From: Micromonospora ferruginea
GTDB lineage: Bacteria; Actinomycetota; Actinomycetes; Mycobacteriales; Micromonosporaceae
Assembly (NCBI RefSeq): GCF_013694245.2
Contig: NZ_CP059322.2
Span: forward strand, 2,662,001 to 2,726,000
Length of the DNA stretch: 64,000 nt
Reading direction: 5' to 3'
A program made the position numbers and the translations under genes. A model generated the notes under the pieces. That model had not been told where the DNA came from, did not search any database, and saw nothing but the letters and a program-made list of their open reading frames with translations. This document shows positions 57,530-64,000 of this stretch, in pieces (position 1 is the stretch's first letter; each line of letters begins with the position of its first letter).

Positions 57530-57994
57530 GTGACGAACTCGACGGCGCACTCCCGGGCGCGGCGCAACCCGGCCGACGGCCGGGCGCCGGTGCGCCGGGC
57601 CGCCTCCGGCATCGCCGTGCTCCTGCTGCTGCTCGGCGCGCTGGGCTTCGTGCCCGGCATCACCGCCTCCTACGCCGACCTGCGGTTCGCCGGCCCCGGC
57701 TCGGGTGCCCGGCTGCTCGGGCTGTTCCAGGTCTCGGCGCTGCACAACCTCGTCCACCTGGTCCTCGGCGCGGCCGGGCTGACGCTGTCCCGCACCGTCG
57801 CCGGCGCCCGCGCGTTCCTGCTCGGCGCCGGCGCGGTCTATCTGGTGCTCTGGCTCTACGGCCTGGCCGTCGACCGGCGCAGCGCGGCGAACGTGCTGGC
57901 GGTCAATCCCGCCGACGGCTGGCTGCACCTGCTGCTCGGCGTCGCCATGCTGGCCCTGGGGCTGTTCACCGGGCGCCGCGAGCACCGCCGCTGA
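57530..57994 (+). CDS. DUF4383 membrane protein
   Basis: A 154-residue integral membrane protein with a basic N-terminus and four hydrophobic segments: ASGIAVLLLLLGALGFVPGI, VSALHNLVHLVLGAAGLTLS, AFLLGAGAVYLVLWLYGLAV and WLHLLLGVAMLALGLFTG. NLVHL and NPADGWLHL are the conserved histidine-containing DUF4383 motifs. The GTG at 57530 has GAGGAG upstream. DUF4383 is common in actinobacteria, often in stress gene sets; no function is established. The weak SigB-like promoter at 57473 suggests stress control. Confidence 0.88.
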   Translation: MTNSTAHSRARRNPADGRAPVRRAASGIAVLLLLLGALGFVPGITASYADLRFAGPGSGARLLGLFQVSALHNLVHLVLGAAGLTLSRTVAGARAFLLGAGAVYLVLWLYGLAVDRRSAANVLAVNPADGWLHLLLGVAMLALGLFTGRREHRR

Positions 57995-58044
57995 CCTGGG
58001 CGGAGGAACACCGCCCGGCGGGGACGTGACGCGCCCGGCGCCCG

Positions 58045-58070
58045 GTTTCGGTCCTCCGGGGCCCGGGTAC
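58045..58070 (+). promoter_or_regulatory. SigB/F-type promoter of STAS-HATPase gene
   Basis: GTTT (58045-58048), 16 bp, GGGTAC (58065-58070): a full match to the stress-sigma consensus, with a 30-nt leader to the ATG at 58108. Confidence 0.8.
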
Positions 58071-58107
58071 GTCGGTAGTCCTCCGACGAGTTGGAAACGA
58101 GGGCCCG

Positions 58108-58839
58108 ATGTCGACCCGGATCAGGTGCGAGGTCCGTGACGAGTCCCCGGTCACCGTCGTCCGGTTGTCCGGCGCGCTCGACCTGGGGACCACCCGCGCG
58201 GTGCACGAGGTGCTGGACCGGTGCCTGGCCGCGCAGCCGGACGCGCTCGTGGTCGACCTGGAGGACGTCGACGTCGTCGAGCCGCTGGCGCTCTCCGTCT
58301 TCGCCGCCGCCTGCCGGCGGGCCGACGACTGGCCGGCGGTGCCGCTGGTGCTCTCCGCCCCGCCGCGGGACGTGGCGGCCTGGCTGAACGAGACCACCGC
58401 CTGCCGGGTGGTGCCGGTGCGCCGGGACTGCGCCGAGGCCGCCGCGCTGGCCGGCACCACCGCCGCGCCCCGGATGCGGGCCCGGCTGGAGCCGGTCGCG
58501 GGCGCCTGCCGCCGGGCCCGGGAGCTGGTCACCGAGGCGTGCGGCCGGTGGAACGTGCCGGAGCTCATCGGCCCGGCCTCGCTGGTGCTCAGCGAACTGG
58601 TCGGCAACGTGGTCCGGCACGCCGGCACGCCGATGCAGGTGACGCTGACGCTGCGCCGGCCGTACCTGCGGGTGGCGGTGATGGACGGCAGCCCGGCCGA
58701 CGCGCGGGCCGCGACCGGTCGCGACCTGTCGGCCGAGGGCGGTCGCGGGCTGATGCTGGTGCGGGAGCTGACCCAGCGCTGGGGCAGCACGCCGGTCGGC
58801 GCCGGGAAGGTCGTCTGGGCCATGCTCCCGGCGAACTGA
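58108..58839 (+). CDS. STAS-HATPase fusion (anti-sigma-antagonist/kinase type)
   Basis: A 243-residue fusion of two partner-switching modules. Residues about 8-110 are a STAS domain (SPVTVVRLSGALDLGTTRAV, DALVVDLEDVDVVEPLALSV), and about 125-243 an RsbW/SpoIIAB-type HATPase_c_2 (SLVLSELVGNVVRHAG with the N-box Glu and Asn, VAVMDGSP, GGRGLMLVRELTQRWG). In stand-alone systems the STAS protein is phosphorylated by the kinase on a D-S-S/T-G serine. Here that loop reads VDVVEPLAL and lacks the serine, so intramolecular phosphorylation at the usual site is not possible. It likely regulates a SigB/F-type sigma factor such as the one at 61023. Confidence 0.88.
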   Translation: MSTRIRCEVRDESPVTVVRLSGALDLGTTRAVHEVLDRCLAAQPDALVVDLEDVDVVEPLALSVFAAACRRADDWPAVPLVLSAPPRDVAAWLNETTACRVVPVRRDCAEAAALAGTTAAPRMRARLEPVAGACRRARELVTEACGRWNVPELIGPASLVLSELVGNVVRHAGTPMQVTLTLRRPYLRVAVMDGSPADARAATGRDLSAEGGRGLMLVRELTQRWGSTPVGAGKVVWAMLPAN

Positions 58840-58861
58840 CCGAATTCTCCGCTCTCGCCTG

Positions 58862-58887
58862 GTTTTATGGGCAGAGGGGACGGGTAC
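58862..58887 (+). promoter_or_regulatory. SigB/F-type promoter of the orphan ctaD
   Basis: GTTT (58862-58865), 16 bp, GGGTAC (58882-58887), identical in both boxes and spacing to the one before the STAS-HATPase gene. The leader is about 35 nt. Confidence 0.8.
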
Positions 58888-58927
58888 GCGCGCCCGTCCT
58901 GTCTGTCGTCACACGGGGTGAGATGCC

Positions 58928-60931
58928 ATGCCCAAGCGGGTAGTCACGGATCCGGCACACGACCGGGGGCCCGCGATCCTCGCGCCGGCCCGGTTCGGAG
59001 GGTATCCCGGCCCGGTCCGGGAGGCGGTGCACGGCAACTCGCTGTGGCGGCTGCTGCGGACCACCGACGCCAAGCTGATCGGCCTGCTCTATCTGGGCAC
59101 GTCGTTCGCGTACTTCATCATCGGCGGGTTCATGGCGATGCTCATCCGGGCGGAGCTGGCGCGACCCGGGATGCAATTGCTCTCCCCGGAGCAGTACAAC
59201 CAGATGTTCACCATGCACGGCACGATCATGCTGCTGCTGTTCGCGACGCCGATGGTGTTCGGGTTCGGCAACTACCTGGTGCCGTTGCAGATCGGCGCGC
59301 CGGACGTGGCCTTCCCACGGCTGAACGCGTTCGCGTACTGGCTGTACTTCTTCGGGGCCGCCATCACGGTCGGCGGCTTCTTCACCCCGCAGGGCTCGGC
59401 CGACTTCGGCTGGACCGCGTACACGCCGCTGAGCACCGCGCAGCACTCCCCCGGCGTCGGCGCGAACATGTGGGTGGTCGGGCTGGCCATCTCCGGTCTG
59501 GGCACCATCCTCGGCGCGGTCAACATGATCACCACGGTGCTGACCCTGCGGGCGCCCGGCATGACGCTGTTCCGGATGCCGATCTTCACCTGGAACCTGC
59601 TGCTCACCAGCCTCCTGGTGATCTTCGTGTTCCCGCTGCTGGCCGCCGCGCTGTTCGCGCTCGCCTCGGACCGGATCCTGCACTCGCACGTCTACGACCC
59701 GACGACCGGCGGGCCGATGCTGTGGCAACACCTGTTCTGGTTCTTCGGCCATCCCGAGGTCTACATCATCGCGTTGCCGTTCTTCGGCATCATCACCGAG
59801 ATCATCCCGGTCTTCTCGCGCAAGCCGATCTTCGGCTACACCGGGCTGGTGCTGGCCACGCTCGCCATCACGGTGCTGTCGATGGCGGTCTGGGCGCACC
59901 ACATGTTCGCCACCGGCCAGGTGCTGCTGCCGTTCTTCAGCATCCTCAGCTATCTGATCGCGGTGCCGACCGGGGTGAAGTTCTTCAACTGGATCGGCAC
60001 CATGTGGAAGGGCCAGCTCACGTTCGAGACGCCGATGCTGTTCGCCGTCGGCTTCCTGGTCACGTTCCTGCTCGGCGGCCTAACCGGCGTGCTGCTGGCC
60101 AGCCCGCCGGTGGACTTCCACGTCACCGACTCCTACTTCGTGGTGGCGCACTTCCACTACGTGCTCTTCGGCACCATCGTGTTCGCCGCGTTCGGCGGCA
60201 TCTACTTCTGGTTCCCGAAGATGACCGGCCGGTTGCTCGACGAGCGGCTGGGCAAGATGCACTTCTGGACCATGTTCATCGGCTTCCACGCCACGTTCCT
60301 GGTGCAGCACTGGCTCGGCGCCGAAGGCATGCCCCGCCGGTACGCGGACTACCTGCCCAGCGACGGCTTCACCGGGCTGAACGAGATCTCCAGCATCGGG
60401 TCGTTCGTCCTCGGGGCGTCCACGCTCTTCTTCATCTACAACGTGTGGAAGTCCTGGCGGTACGGCGCGATGGTCACCGTGGACGACCCGTGGGGCTTCG
60501 GCAACTCGCTGGAGTGGGCCACCACCTGCCCGCCGCCGCTGCGCAACTTCGACCGGATGCCCCGGATCCGCTCGGAGCGCCCCGCGTTCGACGCCAAGTA
60601 CGGCCCGCTCGTCTCCGACCTCGGCCGGGACCTGCCGCAGCGCACCACCAAGCCGCCGCAGCGCCTCAGCGAGGAGTTCCACCACGTCACCCGGACGCCG
60701 GAGTCACCGGCCGCCGAAGGCGCGCACGGCGCCCGTGAGGCGGTGGAGTACCAGCCGGCACCGCAGTCCGGTGCCCGGCCGGTCGACGTGCCGGAGCCGG
60801 AGCAGGTGCGCCGGCCCAGCTTCGAGGAGACCGACGAGCCGGAGGAGACGATCCTCGGCGCCGACCGCGAGGAGCAGCCCAACGACCGCTGGCGGCACCC
60901 GCGCGGCCACGGCGACACCCCGGAGAACTGA
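58928..60931 (+). CDS. ctaD: Cytochrome c oxidase subunit I, orphan paralogue
   Basis: A 667-residue heme-copper oxidase subunit I with twelve membrane helices. Key sites: MHGTIM with the low-spin heme histidine, [10 protein letters not shown] with the CuB histidine and Tyr crosslink, and [11 protein letters not shown] with the heme histidines. It would reduce oxygen to water in the aa3 oxidase and pump protons. The family is usually about 550-600 residues; this one has an extra acidic, Pro/Glu-rich C-terminus of about 80 residues (from about 590) that should lie in the cytoplasm. No ctaC, ctaE or ctaF neighbours exist, so it would share subunits encoded elsewhere. The promoter is SigB-type, suggesting a stress-induced isoform. 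GGGGTGAG precedes the ATG. Confidence 0.95.
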   Translation: MPKRVVTDPAHDRGPAILAPARFGGYPGPVREAVHGNSLWRLLRTTDAKLIGLLYLGTSFAYFIIGGFMAMLIRAELARPGMQLLSPEQYNQMFTMHGTIMLLLFATPMVFGFGNYLVPLQIGAPDVAFPRLNAFAYWLYFFGAAITVGGFFTPQGSADFGWTAYTPLSTAQHSPGVGANMWVVGLAISGLGTILGAVNMITTVLTLRAPGMTLFRMPIFTWNLLLTSLLVIFVFPLLAAALFALASDRILHSHVYDPTTGGPMLWQHLFWFFGHPEVYIIALPFFGIITEIIPVFSRKPIFGYTGLVLATLAITVLSMAVWAHHMFATGQVLLPFFSILSYLIAVPTGVKFFNWIGTMWKGQLTFETPMLFAVGFLVTFLLGGLTGVLLASPPVDFHVTDSYFVVAHFHYVLFGTIVFAAFGGIYFWFPKMTGRLLDERLGKMHFWTMFIGFHATFLVQHWLGAEGMPRRYADYLPSDGFTGLNEISSIGSFVLGASTLFFIYNVWKSWRYGAMVTVDDPWGFGNSLEWATTCPPPLRNFDRMPRIRSERPAFDAKYGPLVSDLGRDLPQRTTKPPQRLSEEFHHVTRTPESPAAEGAHGAREAVEYQPAPQSGARPVDVPEPEQVRRPSFEETDEPEETILGADREEQPNDRWRHPRGHGDTPEN

Positions 60932-60983
60932 AAGGCGGGGCCCCCGCTTAACGCCTACGGCATAGGAGGGGGCCCCGCTTAAC
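60932..60983. repeat. Dispersed intergenic repeat, copy B
   Basis: The reverse strand reads as two GTTAAGC-type half-units with GGGGCCCC cores joined by ATGCCGTAGGC, matching copy A (15480-15533) at most positions. It starts directly after the ctaD stop, between convergent ctaD and sigma-factor genes. Same position type as copy A. Confidence 0.7.
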
Positions 60984-60988
60984 ACGGA

Positions 60989-61021
60989 CACCGCACGCCG
61001 CGCTGCGCGCGGCGTGCGGTG
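60989..61021. terminator. Bidirectional terminator
   Basis: CACCGCACGCCGCGC and GCGCGGCGTGCGGTG form a perfect 15-bp stem with a TGC loop, next to repeat copy B and just downstream of the sigma gene stop. Confidence 0.85.
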
Positions 61022-61022
61022 C

Positions 61023-62156
61023 TCAGTCGGCGGCGGGCAGGCCGGCCGCGGCGAGCGAGCGGCGCACCGCCGGCTGCACCCGGGTCAGCCGCAGCGGCAC
61101 CCCGGTCCGGGCGGCGGCGTCCCGGCCGGCCATCAGCGCGGCGATCCCGCCGGCGTCGAAGCCGCCGGCGCCCACCAGGTCGACCACCACCTCGCGGGGC
61201 TGCCCGGTGACCGCCTCCAGCACCGCCCGGCGCAACTGGTCGGCCCCGGCCCGGTCGATCTCGCCGCCGACCTCCACCACCACCCGGTCGCCGTTCTGCC
61301 GCACCGAGATCCGGGTCTTGGCCGGCTCGGCCTCGGCGGCGCCGTTCTGCCACGGCGGCGGCGCCTCGGCCAGCATCGCCTGGCGCAGCCAGGTCAACGC
61401 CCGGGACAGCAGCCGGGACACGTGCATCTGCGAGATGCCGAACCGGGCCGCGATCTCCGCCTGGGTCTGGTTGCCGTAGAAGCGCATGGCCAGGATCCGC
61501 CGTTCCCGCCAGGGCAGCCGGTGCAGCAGGCCGCTGACCGTGACCCGGTCGTCGACGGACTCCAGCGCGTTGTCGGACTCGCCCACCAGGTCACCGAACT
61601 CGGCCGAGCTCTCCCCGCCCACCGGCGCGTTCAGCGACGCCGGGCTGTAGCCGGCGGCCGACTCCAGCGCGGCGAGGATCTCCTCCTCCGGCGTCTCCAG
61701 CCGCTCGGCCAGCTCGGCCACCGAGGGCGCCCGGGACAGCTCGCTGGTCAGCGTCGCCGTCGCCTGCCCCACCTCGAGGATCAGGTCCCGCAGCCGGCGC
61801 GGCACGTGCACGCCCCAGGTGCGGTCGCGGAAGTGCCGCTTGATCTCGCCGACGATGGTGATCGCCGCGTACGCGGTGAACGAGCCGCGCTCCGGGTCGT
61901 ACCGGTCGACGGCGTTGACCAGGCCGAGGCGGGCGACCTGCTCCAGGTCCTCCAGCGGCTCCCCGCGGCCCCGGTAGCGGCGGGCCAGCCGCCCGGCGAA
62001 CGGCAACGCGAACCGGACCAGATCGTCGCGCGCCTCCTGCCGCCGCTCGGGTGGCAGGCCCTCGATCCGGGCCGCGTACGCGAGCGCCGCCGCGTCGAGG
62101 TCCTCCAGACCCCGGTCGGTGGTCGGTGGTGTGGGTGTGGCGGTCTGTCCGAACAT
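61023..62156 (-). CDS. SigB/F-type sigma factor fused to a STAS domain
   Basis: A 377-residue protein. Residues about 40-262 are a complete SigB/SigF/SigG sigma factor: region 2 (EPLEDLEQVARLGLVNAVDR, GSFTAYAAITIVGEIKRHFR), region 3 and region 4 with the helix-turn-helix QTQAEIAARFGISQMHVSRL. Residues 281-377 are a STAS domain (RVVVEVGGEIDRAGADQLRR, VPLRLTRVQPAVRRSLAA) as in anti-sigma antagonists. Its phosphorylation loop reads GGFDAGGIAA (DAGG at 334-337) instead of D-S-S-G, so the usual serine is missing. Normal SigB/F proteins are about 260 residues. The ATG at 62156 gives MFGQTATPTPPTT. It would direct transcription from GTTT/GGGTA promoters, several of which occur in this window. Confidence 0.9.
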   Translation of the reverse strand: MFGQTATPTPPTTDRGLEDLDAAALAYAARIEGLPPERRQEARDDLVRFALPFAGRLARRYRGRGEPLEDLEQVARLGLVNAVDRYDPERGSFTAYAAITIVGEIKRHFRDRTWGVHVPRRLRDLILEVGQATATLTSELSRAPSVAELAERLETPEEEILAALESAAGYSPASLNAPVGGESSAEFGDLVGESDNALESVDDRVTVSGLLHRLPWRERRILAMRFYGNQTQAEIAARFGISQMHVSRLLSRALTWLRQAMLAEAPPPWQNGAAEAEPAKTRISVRQNGDRVVVEVGGEIDRAGADQLRRAVLEAVTGQPREVVVDLVGAGGFDAGGIAALMAGRDAAARTGVPLRLTRVQPAVRRSLAAAGLPAAD

Positions 62157-62382
62157 CCGCGCCTCCCTCGCCGAAGGGTCCCCCGCCCGGTCGGAAACCG
62201 GTCGTGCGCGTGGTCGAGCCACGCACCGGGTGAGGAAGTTGGGTTACGTGACGGATTACGTCGGAAGCGGCGGCTGCCCGCCGTGCGGCGTCGTGGGCCG
62301 GTGCACGGCGAGCGGTCTTCCCGCTCCGTAGGTACTCAATCACGGACCGTAGGATCGCGAGGATGTTTCGCCAGGTTGCCGG

Positions 62383-63798
62383 TCAGCAGACCAGCAGCCC
62401 CTGGTGGGCGCCGGCGTCCCGGAGCGCGGCGAGGGCCTCGGTCATCCCCAGCGGCGGCGGCACGGGCAGGTCGCAGGGTTGGTTACGCAACACCTCCGTG
62501 GCACGTCGGGTCGGCACCGAGGCGACCGGGTAGCCGCGGGCCGCGCCCCGGTCGAGCGCCCGCCGCCGGCGTCCGAAGCCGGCCACCGCCAGCCACTGGG
62601 GCAGGCCGGCGAGCGCGGGCGACCGCAGTCCGGGCGGCTCGGGCAGCACGTCCACCGAGCTGAACGGCTCGCTGCCGGCCAGCCACCACTCGACGCCCTC
62701 CACCCGGCGGCGGGTGGCGTTCTCGCACCAGTAGGGCACCAGGCCGGCGCGCAGCACCTGCCCCGGGTCGAGCAGCCGGCCGCACTCCACCACCAGCCGG
62801 TCCCCGGTCTTGCCGGCCCGGCGCAGCCAGCGCCGGTACAGGTCGGCGGTGGCCGCGCTCAACGCGTCCGGCTGCGGGACGACCACCCGGTGCAGCGGGT
62901 GCCCGTGCCCGTCGCCCCACTCCCGCGCGCCGTGCTCGAAACCGGACTCCACGCCGTGCTCGGCGAACCCCGCCGACACGGTGACCTCCGGGGCGCGCCA
63001 GCGGGTCTCGTCGCCGCCGGCCGCGCGCAGCACGTGGCGCAGCGCGTGCGCGTCCGGGTGGAAGTCGACCGGGTCGAGGCCGCTGCCCGGACATCCGGCC
63101 TGGAAGCTGTGCCCGGCGCCGTCGTCCCGGACCGGCCACGTGCGCGCGTCGTGCAACAGCAGCACCGGCGCCGCCGGCTCCAGCCGGTCGGCCAGGAACC
63201 GCGCGTACGCCCCGGGCAGCGTCCGCCAGCGGGCGGTGAGCGTCACGGTGGCGCCGGCCGTCACGCCGCGGCTGGCCGGGCAGTGCACCTGGCGTACGTG
63301 CACCCGGGGGTTGCCGGCGAGCAGTCGCCCGGCCAGCGCCGCCCCGTGGTCGAGCGCGGCGTCGGGCCGGTCCACCGCACCCCGGCCCCACTGCGCCGTC
63401 AGGTCGAAGCCGGCGGGCAACCATGGGACGCCCAGCGCCACCGCGAGGTGGGCCGCCGCGCCGTGCGGCGAGCCGAGCACCGCCCCCGGCCAGCGCCGGT
63501 CCGGGTACTGGTCGACGAACCAGCCGGCGACCCGTTCCGTGTCGACCCGGGCCACCTGCGCGGCGGTCAGCGCGGCCCGGCCGGCGGCGCGGCTCGCGGC
63601 GGCGCGGCGGACCGGATCGGGCGTGCCGGGAAGCCGGCCGAGCGGCCCCGGGTGACCGAGGTCGCCGCAGTCGTCGCCGCGCAGCGCCCGGGCCGTCGCG
63701 GCGACCAGGGTACGGGCGGCGCTGCCCGCCGCCACCACCCGCTCGCCGGGCAGCCCGGCGTCCTCCGCCGGGCCCCGTCCGCCTCGTTCGCTCGCCAC
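62383..63798 (-). CDS. Conserved hypothetical protein, 471 residues
   Basis: A large soluble protein that I do not recognise. Blocks with a non-random look are GAVLGSPHGAAAHLAVALGV, PWLPAGFDLTAQWGRGAVDR, PVLLLHDARTWPVRDDGAGH, PVDFHPDAHALRHVLRAAGG and EWWLAGSEPFSSVDVLPEPP. Alpha/beta alternation with Gly turns and conserved His and Asp points to an enzyme, but no signature motif is evident. The GTG at 63798 follows a GTTT-N15-GGGAAG sequence; an earlier start near 63996 would run through Arg/Pro-rich sequence of shadow type and through that promoter. No signal peptide. It ends about 225 bases from the start of the sigma gene on the same strand; I see no gene in that gap. Confidence 0.65.
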   Translation of the reverse strand: MASERGGRGPAEDAGLPGERVVAAGSAARTLVAATARALRGDDCGDLGHPGPLGRLPGTPDPVRRAAASRAAGRAALTAAQVARVDTERVAGWFVDQYPDRRWPGAVLGSPHGAAAHLAVALGVPWLPAGFDLTAQWGRGAVDRPDAALDHGAALAGRLLAGNPRVHVRQVHCPASRGVTAGATVTLTARWRTLPGAYARFLADRLEPAAPVLLLHDARTWPVRDDGAGHSFQAGCPGSGLDPVDFHPDAHALRHVLRAAGGDETRWRAPEVTVSAGFAEHGVESGFEHGAREWGDGHGHPLHRVVVPQPDALSAATADLYRRWLRRAGKTGDRLVVECGRLLDPGQVLRAGLVPYWCENATRRRVEGVEWWLAGSEPFSSVDVLPEPPGLRSPALAGLPQWLAVAGFGRRRRALDRGAARGYPVASVPTRRATEVLRNQPCDLPVPPPLGMTEALAALRDAGAHQGLLVC

Positions 63799-63807
63799 GC
63801 GGCCCGG

Positions 63808-63832
63808 CTTCCCGTCCCTCTGGGGTCTAAAC
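63808..63832 (-). promoter_or_regulatory. Weak SigB-like promoter of the 62383-63798 gene
   Basis: On the reverse strand GTTT (63829-63832), 15 bp, GGGAAG (63808-63813), 10 nt from the GTG at 63798. The -10 is off consensus, so support is limited. Confidence 0.35.
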
Positions 63833-63923
63833 GGGTCATCTCCCCACGGCGCGGACCAACGCCCGGTCGGGTGTCGTCGCGCCGCCGAACCGCCGTCGCG
63901 GGCGCAACGGCGCGGCGGTGCGG

Positions 63924-63948
63924 GTTTGGGCGTCGGCGGGACGGGCAC
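63924..63948 (+). promoter_or_regulatory. Weak SigB-like promoter at right edge
   Basis: GTTT (63924-63927), 15 bp, GGGCAC (63943-63948), 11 nt upstream of the ATG at 63959. One mismatch in the -10 and short spacing, so tentative. Confidence 0.35.
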
Positions 63949-63958
63949 TGCTCGGCGC

Positions 63959-64000
63959 ATGCCCGACGACGAGAGCACCCCGGCGGCGACCATCACCCCG
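63959..64000 (+). CDS. Start of a gene cut off by the window edge
   Basis: An ATG at 63959 opens a frame MPDDESTPAATITP that runs off the window. Fourteen residues are too few to identify it. It is divergent from the unknown gene at 62383-63798 and has a SigB-like sequence just upstream. No ribosome binding site is obvious. Confidence 0.4.
   Translation, partial: MPDDESTPAATITP

Noticed and set aside
1..64000. tRNA, rRNA, phage integration site or biosynthetic mega-enzyme genes
   Set aside because: I looked in the gaps for tRNA T-loop-like sequences and for large modular enzymes or integrases and saw none; a covariance-model search would be needed to exclude small RNAs.

Overview
The window looks like chromosomal DNA of a high-GC actinomycete, most likely Micromonospora or a close relative in the Micromonosporaceae. 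Support comes from very GC-rich coding sequence, GTG starts, many apparently leaderless genes with a TANNNT box about 7 nt before the start codon, mycothiol synthesis (mshC), an F420-type LLM oxidoreductase, and actinobacterial families such as SCO1664, DUF3090, PAC2, DUF5703 and mycobacterial-type SecA2. I see no rRNA, tRNA, CRISPR array, transposase or phage gene. The genus is inferred from family content, not from a search.

Layout. 1-9.9 kb: small and hypothetical genes, a MerR/YnfA operon behind a MerR-type promoter (1.8-4.1 kb), a divergent MarR-like regulator facing a DUF4097/hydrolase operon with two palindromes between them, and a secreted berberine-bridge-type flavoprotein. 9.9-19.1 kb: metH, PAC2, GntR, then the conserved mshC-SCO1664-DUF3090-histidine phosphatase cluster. 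19.1-20.0 kb: almost 1 kb without a gene, filled with G/C-rich tandem repeats and a perfect-arm palindrome. 20.0-31.7 kb: wall enzyme, uppP, F420 oxidoreductase, aldo/keto reductase, M20 peptidase, hemerythrin, LysR, DUF3140, a ClpC-like unfoldase and a NYN-type nuclease.

31.9-36.4 kb holds a four-gene operon with an FtsK/EccC-like ATPase, two helical proteins and a membrane coiled-coil protein, which I cannot match to a named system. 36.5-38.1 kb holds a 100-residue peptide made of four 21-residue repeats directly upstream of a JmjC/Cupin_4 hydroxylase gene. This pair is the best candidate in the window for an undescribed modified-peptide system.

38.3-48.8 kb is a mosaic of regulators and small stress proteins: PIG-L deacetylase, DUF2267, DUF72, TraR/DksA, a degenerate P-loop protein, two receiver-less OmpR-type regulators, rhodanese and cysteine dioxygenase, ankyrin, DUF3500, DUF2231 and GAF-ANTAR. 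48.8-57.4 kb: secA2, an ABC exporter, an alcohol dehydrogenase/oxidoreductase pair and two glycosyltransferases. 57.5-64 kb: DUF4383, a STAS-HATPase fusion, an orphan ctaD, a SigB/F-type sigma factor fused to a STAS domain, and an unknown protein.

A theme ties the second half together. Promoter-like sequences of the form GTTT-N16-GGGTA(C/T/G/A), the SigB/SigF type, stand before hemerythrin, TraR/DksA, DUF2231, GAF-ANTAR, STAS-HATPase and ctaD. A one-mismatch version precedes the repeat peptide and weaker ones precede DUF4383 and two genes at the right edge. With the sigma-STAS fusion and the STAS-kinase fusion nearby, this suggests a locally clustered general-stress regulon.
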